A stretch of 64,000 bases of DNA, from NCBI RefSeq assembly GCF_023343835.1, contig NC_064437.1, positions 42,185,967 through 42,249,966 of the forward strand, in the 5' to 3' direction. The stretch comes from Lagopus muta (Eukaryota; Chordata; Aves; Galliformes; Phasianidae). Below the pieces are notes generated by a model, which was not told the DNA's origin, searched no databases, and saw nothing but the letters and a program-made list of their open reading frames with translations. The translations under genes and the position numbers were made by a program. Of this stretch, positions 55,647-64,000 are shown one piece after another. The stretch's first letter is position 1. Each line of letters begins with the position of its first letter.

Positions 55647-56510
55647 GTAAGTGGGCAATGCGTTTGCAGAGTGGCTGATCTCAGTCCACCTCCCGCAGGG
55701 TGGGCAGAGATGTCAGGAGCCACCATGACAACTCCACAGCACTGAGCAGAGGCTGCCTGCCTGCAAGGAGAGGGGCCTCTGCTCAGGCACCACCCAGCTC
55801 AGGAGCCGTCACCAGCCTTCCTCAGAGGAAGGACTCACCACCTCTTCCTTGGTGCAGCTTACACATCCCAGCCTGTAGGATTAAGAAAATGCAACTTCCT
55901 CCTTAGAGAGCTTTGAGATTTGTGGTTGGAAAGTGAAATACTCAAGATAATTGCTGAGGATTGTGAATCACAGCTCATTTTTGTTTCAGATGAATGCCTG
56001 AGATAGCTGTTTTCTGAAGCTGAGTTCAGGCGGCAGTCTGCGACTGCCTGAGCTGACAATGTGGTAGGATCCTTTGGCACAAAAGCCGTTCTCAGCTAGA
56101 GATGATCCAGTTCAGCTGCAACTGCTGCCTCTCGTCAAGCTCTGGGAATTCTCTTCCGCCACCGATATTTTGTCTTTCATTCCCTTCTGGCATCAATGCC
56201 TTTCCCACAGATCTGCTGCTTGCTGCAATAGGATGTTCAGTTGGATGGAGGCCATTACAACTGCGTAGGAAACAAACAAGAAAGCAGCCACTCTCACTGT
56301 TCTTTATCCCACTGGTACAGGAGTTCAGAGAGAAGTATTTAATCTCATCTTGTAACACTTTAAGACTTTCTGTGCACACTTATTTTAGAAAGCAAACGCC
56401 AACATTCTGTAGGTTCTGTAAGCATGTAGCATTGGGTTATTGCACCTTTTAAATCAAACTTATGTTTTCAAGGCCACTGTGTTATGTTCTGTGCTTCGCT
56501 TTTCAAACAG
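55647..56510 (+). other. NUDT13: Putative NUDT13 5'UTR intron
   Basis: It would run from GTAAGT at 55647 to a CAAACAG acceptor ending at 56510, 25 bases before the NUDT13 ATG. Nothing else is recognisable in it. Confidence 0.4.
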
Positions 56511-56535
56511 AAACAGCTTCCCATAGGTGCTGATT

Positions 56536-58307
56536 ATGGCTGCAATTTATCGAGCAGCGTATAGAAGAGCTGCTCTCTTCTGCAGGTCACACTCCACCTA
56601 TATTAGAAAAATGAGGTAAGTTTTCATCTAACTCATTTGCACTGAGACCAGGATTTGGCACTCTTGTATTCACTGTCACAAACAGCCCTACCCAAATCTA
56701 ATGCCAGCTTTCATCTTGTATCAGTTCAGCAGTGATGCAAGAGTCTTGCATGTGCTTTGTAAATGGGAGTGGTTAAAATCTCTACACTCCCTTCACTATG
56801 GAAAAGAGCTAGTTGCCTTAGGCTGAAACTCTCTAAATGAATGCCTGCTTTCACTAAAGATCTCAAAAAAAAAAAAATTCAGGCAGTCTTGAAGTGACAG
56901 TGCTCACCTCCTTTAAATACTACTTCAGACAGCCTGGAAGAAGCACACAAACAACCACATCTTTTAAAGAACCCTCTTGGATTGAGAGACTTGGGTTACA
57001 TATCTTGGATCTGCTCTGCCTGAAATAAATGTGTCCAAATAAGCATAGCACATGCAATATTGACGTGATCTCAAATTCATCATTCCGACTCTTTTCTTAC
57101 TGCAGATACTTGAGTAAGCTAAAGGAAGATGACATGTTGTGTAGACAAGCCCAGACCTCGGGAACTTTCTACATCTTTCACAATTTCTCACCCTTCCTGC
57201 AGAAAGTCGGGAAGAAATATTTGATTCCACAGCTCAGTGCAGCAGGTAAGCAGGTGTCCAGACAAGGCGTCACCCAGGTCATGCAGCTCAAATGATTCAG
57301 GATCATTTGTGACAAGCAACACCTTACATGGGTTAAAAAAAAAAAAAAAAAGACACACACAGAACATCCTGTTATGTACGGCATGCTGTTTGTTACCAAA
57401 AAAGTCTATTTGGAGTTAAAACCTTGGCACACTGATGTGAGCCCATGCTCCTCACATGCATATGGTATCAAAATATACCTGAGCTACTTTGAGATTATAA
57501 ATTTTGAATATTTGGGACCATAACTTCTGAAGAGCTGGTAGGATAACAGACAGCAAGTTTTGCCACCAAAGCAGGGAGAAGTTCTGTGAGAAAGGTATCA
57601 GCTGGCATAAGAGAGAATTGGAATGGAGAGCTGGTACTCAAGCATAAAAACATTTGCATCTTTAGCTTGACATGGTCTAAAGATATATCTAGGAAGGAAA
57701 GCTATATGTCTGGTCTCCACCACTGCTCTTACATGAGCACCCCACCTCGAACCCAGATTGCACAAATGTTGGCTAAGCAGAAAGAGCTTCACAGTCATAC
57801 AAATTAAATTTTCCTTACGGCTTTTCCTTCCCCTTTCTCCTGCTCTTTAGAAATGAAAAGGATCCTGGAGAAATTCAGAGAGACTGAACAGTGGATAGAG
57901 AAGTCGGTGCTGATTGGTTGTTCAGATGAGCACGTACCACACTTTGCCCTGGATTTAGGTTGGATGACTCCTCTTCCATCTGTGTTGGCATCACATTCGA
58001 TGCACTGAGATGAAGATGCTGCTGAGGCAGCGTCCCTTCTCCACACTAGTGATTATTTACTGTCAAGAGGAATCAGTCGATCCTCTGTAGGAGCTGCTGT
58101 GAGCACAGTGATTGAGCCACCAAACTGTAGCTCAGTTGCACTGTGGTTCCTCTGGGCGTGTTTGTAAAGGTGGGCTGTTTGCAGGTCACTTAACGTTTGG
58201 AAATGTGTACCTCTGAAGTGATGTCACTTCACGGGGACTTCCAGAGGTCATATACTGGAACAGTGAAGGGTAGAAAGTTGGGATAAGAACTGCAGTTCAT
58301 GAAATCA

Positions 58308-58346
<39 letters not shown>

Positions 58347-61277
58347 CAGGAGCCTTGGAAAGATCAGTCGTTGAGGCTGAGCTCAAGGGATCGTTCACTG
58401 ACTTACGAAAGGCTTTCTTCGCAGTGGATGAGAAGGATTCTTCTTTGCTGGCCTCGGTACAGTGCAGGATTTGTAACCTTAATAAGTTATTATTCCTAAC
58501 ATTTGTCTCCCACATTGTTTTATGACTTCATATGTATTGTGGAAGTATCTACTGTCAGTTTTTAGCCAACTAGGTACAAGGATGCTATAAATTACTGCTC
58601 TTCTCCCAGATTTGCTGTCACAAAAGCAAGCTGCAATGGGAAGAGAAGCAGACAAGAGGCTTAACAATGATTGCAGTCATTTGCCACTTAGCATCAACCT
58701 GCTGCATGCCCAGCACGAAATATGCTGATCTCAGTGGCAGTGGTAGTTTCAGCAATCCCAGTTTGTCCTTGGCAAGTAACACACATGGCTTTTCTATTAT
58801 CCTCTTGGCAAACTGAATTCCAAGAATGGCCTTACAGATCTTCTGTCAGAGCTGCTCTGTTACATCTGCACACTTACAAATTGTTACTCTCCAGATGCCC
58901 TGTTTGGAAGCTCTAAGGAAAGACTTGTGTGAAAATTAGGCATCCAATAAGAGAAGCAGAAATAATTGTTTCTTTTCCTGCTCTGTAATGTTTATGATGC
59001 TTGGGTTATTTTTCCCTAATGGTATTTGGGGCCGGCGTCTCCCTGGCATAGTTCAGTTCTCATTAGTACTCCCATTATATCCCAATAAGGAACAACTCTT
59101 CCTCCACCTCCCCTTAAGAAGATGAAATTTGGATGCTAGAGCAATGAACACAGAACACCAATTGCAGAAGACTCCCTTTATCAAAACAGTGCCCATATTT
59201 TATTTGCATTATAGAGGCTTCCAAGCATAATCAGAGTTTCTCCCCAGCATGCTGTTACAGGCATGAAACAGCAAAGCATCACTTGGGGAGACTGCTCTGA
59301 ATCATCTGGCTCTGGCTGTCCATAGACCTGTATTTCCTTCTTCACAGGCCCAGGCCCTTCTCCGCTGGCACGATTCCCACCAGTACTGTAGCAAAACCGG
59401 GCAGCCGACTCAGAAAAACGTAGCTGGCAGCAAGCGCGTGTGCCATGCCAGTGGAATAACTTATTACCCACAGGTAAGCACCTGAGCAGCACAGCTAAGT
59501 ACAGGGTGCCCCCAGCCAGCTAGGAAGAGTCCCCACTTTCACTTACTTGTTTGGTCTGAACTCCTTCCTTTGCTCTTGGGTGCATTTTCTAGATGTCTCC
59601 AGTAGTTATCATCTTGGTGTCTGACGGCAGCCGCTGCCTCCTTGCACGACAGGCTTCGTTTCCTCAGGGGATGTACACCGCTCTGTCTGGCTTCTGTGAC
59701 GTAGGTGAGGCGGCCTCTCGTCCAGCACAGTGCCCTCAGATGTGCAGAGCTGTGGGACATCAACCAAGGGCTTGCTCACAAAAGATGAATGATGTATGGT
59801 TGATACCACAAAAACAAGGATTGGGTCAGCATCGTTACTCAGATAGGGTTCAAAATAGTACATATGTGAAGAGAATGGGTGAATTATGAATGTGTATCAG
59901 TTGCTGTAGTTCCCGATAGTAAATTTAGGTGTAAGGCTTCCCAGAATAGAGCAGTAACACCCAGGTACTTCTTAGTCTGTTTTATATCTCATACCCTCTG
60001 GCTCAAAAAAAAAAAAAAACAACAAAACTACAGACCTCTTATTACAGGAGGGAAAGTGGGAAACAAAAAAAGGAAAAAAAAAAAAGAAGAGTAGCCCCAC
60101 ATTCTGTCCCTTGGCTCTGCATACAGAAAAAAAAGAGTGTCTCTGATGGCTTTGGTTAAGGGAAGCAAGCACTGGCAGCAAGATGCTCAATTCAGTGAAT
60201 AAGCATTCCTAGGTCAGCACAGCCAGAGCTCCTGCTCACGCTTGAACAGTCAGGGCTAGAACACCTCAGAAATGAGCATACCTATGTTTTTCTTGCCATG
60301 GTTTGCTGCCCTGATGCCAGCCTGCCCTTACTCATGCATGGTTGCTTCTAGGTGAAGCTGTGGAGGAGGCAGCCCGGCGAGAAGTGGCAGAAGAGGTGGG
60401 CCTGGAGGTGGAGTCACTCTGGTATTCAGCATCCCAGCACTGGCCCTTCCCCAGCAGCTGCTTAATGATAGCTTGTCATGCATTGGTGAGGAGACAGCAG
60501 TTGGAGGTGAGTGGACTTGCATTCCCCCAAGGCATTTCAATGCCAACCTTACATAGCAGAATCTCTTTCGGTCCACAGACTTTACCTTGGATAGCATCAG
60601 CTCCTGTCTAAATGCTTTTTCAGCTAGCTTCCTATAAGTGAAAAAGAGACTGGAAAACAACAATTGCTTCTGTTGTAACATGCAAAATTTTACACAGGTC
60701 ACTGAATGTACAAGCCCAGATCATGCTTCCGCATTTTTTCCCTCTTAACTTTGCAGAGCAGTTACCTTCTAATATTCAGAACATTATCTGCTGTAGAACG
60801 TGCAGCTTCTGCTATGTTAATTACTGTGATCAGACACTAGTACTTTGCAGGCCAATGCCACAATGGAATAGGGCTGACTGACTTGTGGCTTCCCTAAGGA
60901 AACATCAGTGGACAGTCATGTCCTCTCCTGTGCTGGCATCAACAATTAATTCCAGCATGGATTAATCACTCCAGGGATTCTAGCATGGGATCTTTGCAGG
61001 AGCAAGAACGAGGCACTGCTGCCCACATTTGAAGCTGATTTAAGGAAACTGGTACTCCCCTAATTCTTTCCAGATCAGTGTGAACAGCCTGGAGCTGGAG
61101 GAAGCCCGCTGGTTTGGCCTGGAAGAAATCATGGAGGGTCTCAAGCGAGAACCCAGATCTGCAAAGCAAGACAACGGAAGTTTTTTACCTTGGTTCCCTC
61201 CCAAGCAGGCCATTGCTCACAAACTGATCAACGAGTGGGTTAAGCAGCAGACTTCCCAGCCAACTCAGGTGCTATGA
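56536..61277 (+). CDS. NUDT13: NUDT13 (Nudix NAD(P)H pyrophosphatase), complete
   Basis: Eight coding exons: 56536-56615, 57106-57245, 57851-57958, 58350-58456, 59348-59473, 59593-59704, 60352-60506 and 61074-61277. All phases join, giving 343 residues (human about 352). The N-terminus [18 protein letters not shown] is Arg/Ala-rich without acids, as in a mitochondrial targeting peptide. The NUDIX-like N-terminal domain follows, then a reduced zinc ribbon (Cys159, Cys177), then the Nudix box at residues 220-242, [23 protein letters not shown], with all catalytic positions present. SQHWPFPSS at 252-260 is the motif that marks NADH pyrophosphatases. The family cuts NADH or NADPH to NMNH plus AMP or its phosphate; mammalian NUDT13 is mitochondrial. 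The gene starts opposite P4HA1 but about 2 kb away, with its own likely promoter. Confidence 0.96.
57246..57850 (+). other. NUDT13: NUDT13 intron with A17 run
   Basis: The donor is GTAAGC and the acceptor is CTCTTTAG. An A17 run lies at 57335-57351. No other feature. Confidence 0.8.
58312..58343 (+). repeat. NUDT13: T32 homopolymer at a NUDT13 splice acceptor
   Basis: Thirty-two uninterrupted T residues lie directly before the acceptor AAGCAG of the exon at 58350. The run serves as the polypyrimidine tract. Confidence 0.95.
58457..59347 (+). other. NUDT13: NUDT13 intron
   Basis: The donor is GTACAG and the acceptor CTTCACAG. No other feature was recognised. Confidence 0.8.
59705..60351 (+). 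other. NUDT13: NUDT13 intron within the Nudix box
   Basis: This intron splits the Nudix box after GFCDV. The donor is GTGAGG and the acceptor GCTTCTAG. Several A-runs occur (A15 at 60005-60019, more near 60064-60135). Confidence 0.85.
60507..61073 (+). other. NUDT13: NUDT13 last intron
   Basis: The donor is GTGAGT and the acceptor TCTTTCCAG. Nothing else was recognised. Confidence 0.85.
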
Positions 61278-61505
61278 ATTCATTAAGCCTGTACCTCTAC
61301 CAGGATTACTAATGCTTGACATGAAAGCTTCCATAGCTGAAATCTGTCATACAGCAGGTGTAATCTGATGGCAATCCTACATTTGGATACAGAGACCTAC
61401 ACATTTCTGATCATCCTCAGACAACTCCTTGCACAGTGGATCACCTTTGAGATCCATCAACTTGTAGTAAATGCACAATAAAATTCTTTGTCCCAAGGCA
61501 CAAAA
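61278..61505 (+). other. NUDT13: NUDT13 3'UTR
   Basis: Non-coding sequence after the stop codon, ending about 20 bases after AATAAA at 61477-61482. The end is inferred. Confidence 0.65.
61477..61482 (+). terminator. NUDT13: NUDT13 polyadenylation signal AATAAA
   Basis: A canonical AATAAA lies 200 bases after the NUDT13 stop, followed by TTCTTTGTCC, a T/G-rich stretch. Confidence 0.75.
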
Positions 61506-64000
61506 CGTTGTCATCTGCCGCTGGTGTTGCCCAGTAAGCAACAGAACAATGAGCCCAGTGCAGCTATGACCCTCTTTTCTCCATTTTATCCATCTACAGG
61601 TTGTGATGGATATCTGAACCCAGCATTTTTTCAGAAAGAAACATTAAGGGAGAGAGGCCTTTTAGTTTTCACCTGTATCTCAATCTGGACTGACTATCAA
61701 AGAAACCAAAGAAAGGCAGTGCCTGTACCCTCTCCCCTTCTTCCATTTCCCTTACCTTTGAATCTTCCAGTTTCATATGAAACTTTTTTTTGCCCCAAAT
61801 GATAAGCGTATTCCTCCTTTGGTGATATATGAGAGTAACTGAAACTACTTCTGGAGACAACATTTTCCCTGTCAGCCATACAGAGCATGACACTTCCATC
61901 CTAAGGAAGAGAGAATAGAGCTACCTGGTGGTAGAGAGTGGAAGAGCAGAGCCTATGCATGAGCATATTAGAACCCAAGAAACTCAAAGGTGAGATAGTA
62001 TTACTGAAAGGCAGAATGTCTCTCACCCTGTGCCAGAAGTCTGTGGCTTGCTTGGAGAACTGGTCTTGCTTTACTGGTGAAATGGTACCACGTTTGCAGG
62101 GAGAGTGACAAAGATTTAGGGGAAAAGAAAGCAGAGGAGGCAGACGGAAGGATCTGCTGCTTTTTTAGGCTCAGTCCTTCCTGCTTACTTGGCCAGAATT
62201 CAAATGTGAAGCTTGCTAAGCTATCAGTGCAGAGACTTGAAGGGGGAACAGGACAAAAAGTTGGTACAGATTGGAGCATTATTGGTGCCTCCCCTCCAGC
62301 CCAGCTAGACCTTTAGATAAACTTGTGCACAACTGAACTTAACTGCAACTCTCCTGCTTCCAGTTTCCTTTGAAATATGCCTCTCAGCCTCTCTTTGTGG
62401 TGGTTGCTCCTGTTTTTTTTTTTTTCTTCCATCATTTTAATACTCCATTTTTCTCTTCCTCTCTCATCTCTGGAACGTGCCATTTGCACTTTCATCCCCA
62501 ATCCTTTCTTCCTCTTACCTGCAATAAGAACACTGAAGCGTTAGACCCCAGCCAGAAGGATATTTGTGCTTCTCATGCCCCTTCCGCATTCTTCTTACCT
62601 CCCTACCTCGCTCCATGCACTTCCATAACGTGACCCAGGTTTGCTTCCAGACTACAAACTCAGTTTGGTGTGCTCAGTGCTTTCTGAATATCCACACAGG
62701 ATCTGCTCTGTGGTAGAAAGAGAACTAAGAAGAAAAAGCTGCAAAGGTATTATACCTGAAAGAGCAAAGGAATGGCTGTATGTGTAACTTGTGCAGCAAT
62801 TTGAACTCTGTGAGTATGCAACTGTTCTTCTGCTTCACAGTATATGTCCATCAAACCAGCTGCAGCATGACCAGAACTTGATACCAGAGAAAACTGACCT
62901 CTGTTTGCTGGGAAACAATGGGTTACTACTTAGCAAATTACGCTTTTTACTCTATCAGGCAGGCAGGCAGGAGGCTCCAACTGAAAGAACCATCACCAGC
63001 TCCTTCAGAACTGTCCCCTCTGCATTGCTGATACACAGCTGGCTTGGCAGGATGTCCCTGTGGGGTGATGCAAGTTGATGGGCTGCCCAGGCTGAGGCTG
63101 ACACCCACAAACTTCAGGACAGCAGTAAGAGCTGCAGCTCTGTCTGTATTCAGAGTGTAACAGGTTTTTAAAGCGTTTCACATTTTATACTGCTTTTTAA
63201 AAATTCTTTAGCCCGTGCTCTTGGCACCCAGTTATTTATATTGTGGCATTCACAGGGAAGCACTGCTGAAATGAAATCAGCAGCCCAGCCTGCAGCTGCC
63301 ATTTAGAACGTATTCACCTTGGCTTACTAACAGATGGCAAGCAGCTGTGAGAGGGTAAAAACCCTACCAGATGTCATTCAACATGATGCTAAATATGCAT
63401 CAGACCAGGACAAGAGCAGTTTTGCAGCTTTATCTAAGAAAAGCTGTTGGTTATTTGTGTCACAGGAGCACAGCAAAAGCAAAGAACAAACACACAAATT
63501 CGGCCTCACTGGTCTGCCTGAGCTACAAACATCTAGAGAGGTTTTATTAGTGAAGCTACGTATGTCTCCAGTCACAAGAGGTTTGCAGCAGTGATCTGCA
63601 GGAAATATAATAGTTAAATACAGATGTTGTCAATACACAGCCTGCAGAATTCCACAACTAAATCATATCTCACTTCACAACCAAACTAGGAGTGTCAAAG
63701 CAAGTGGTACTGCAGAAAAATAAACCATAAGAAAGTGACAGTAAAGACCAACAGCAGAGAGCAGGAATAAAACTGTCATCTCTTAAATTCTCAGCCATCA
63801 GTATGAACAGTCAACAGGGTATAATTTCATTTAACATTTAATCCTTTATCAGCATTATAACTGTAACATGGCCTTATAACTGCAGGTAGAGTTTGTAACC
63901 TTCACCAAATTAAAAACATCAGGGCTATGCTCAGCTAACTTAGATTAGCACAGCTGCCATCCTTGGGTTTCATTCCTCCTTTTACCCTAAGGACAACACC
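61506..64000. other. Right-end region, no gene recognised
   Basis: In human the next gene is ECD on the minus strand. I looked for its C-terminal exons and saw none. A (CAGG)4 run lies at 62956-62971. The stretch may be intergenic or the 3'UTR of a gene outside the window. Confidence 0.4.

Noticed and set aside
57335-57351. A17 run as a possible retrocopy tail
   Set aside because: No coding-like or SINE-like body precedes it and no target duplication is visible; treated as a simple run in the NUDT13 intron.
61506-64000. Search for ECD 3' exons, expected from human gene order
   Set aside because: No minus-strand frame with ECD-like sequence or matching splice sites was visible.

Overview
This window looks like bird genomic DNA, most likely a galliform such as chicken. 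It has small split exons with GT-AG (once GC-AG) borders, several CR1 retrotransposon tails of the kind that fill bird genomes, and one CpG island promoter. There is no prokaryotic gene structure. Four vertebrate genes can be read exon by exon. Their order, OIT3 (+), PLA2G12B (-), P4HA1 (-), NUDT13 (+), is the order I know from the human 10q22 segment, so this is a conserved syntenic block rather than an accessory region.

Layout. 1-10.7 kb: 3' half of OIT3, a secreted zona pellucida-domain protein; its 5' exons lie left of the window. 10.7-15.3 kb: gap between convergent genes. 15.3-22.4 kb: PLA2G12B in four coding exons, a secreted phospholipase A2 homologue whose catalytic histidine is leucine and whose C-terminus is RDEL; a TATA-like box and an HNF4-type DR1 lie just upstream. 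22.6-28.8 kb: spacer plus the P4HA1 3'UTR. 28.8-53.5 kb: complete P4HA1 (collagen prolyl 4-hydroxylase alpha-1), 14 coding positions and a non-coding CpG-island first exon. 55.5-61.5 kb: complete NUDT13, a mitochondrial-type Nudix NAD(P)H pyrophosphatase. 61.5-64 kb: nothing recognisable.

The most interesting structure is in P4HA1. It carries two separate pairs of duplicated exons. The 71-nt pair is the type I know as mutually exclusive in human P4HA1. The second pair, two 54-nt exons encoding the iron-binding His-x-Asp segment, differs at 12 codons silently and at only one codon in meaning. Only 63 nt separate its members, and the downstream copy ends in a GC donor. The two pairs would need different means to keep their members apart: reading frame for the 71-nt pair, spacing for the 54-nt pair. 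A second, much weaker lead is a set of exon-like open segments on the minus strand inside P4HA1 introns that I could not identify.

The four genes are not an operon and need not act together. OIT3 and PLA2G12B are both known as liver-biased (PLA2G12B also intestinal) secretory-pathway genes, P4HA1 acts in the ER on collagen, and NUDT13 acts on nicotinamide dinucleotides. All exon borders were read by eye from splice signals and conserved protein sequence; UTR ends and promoters are inferred.
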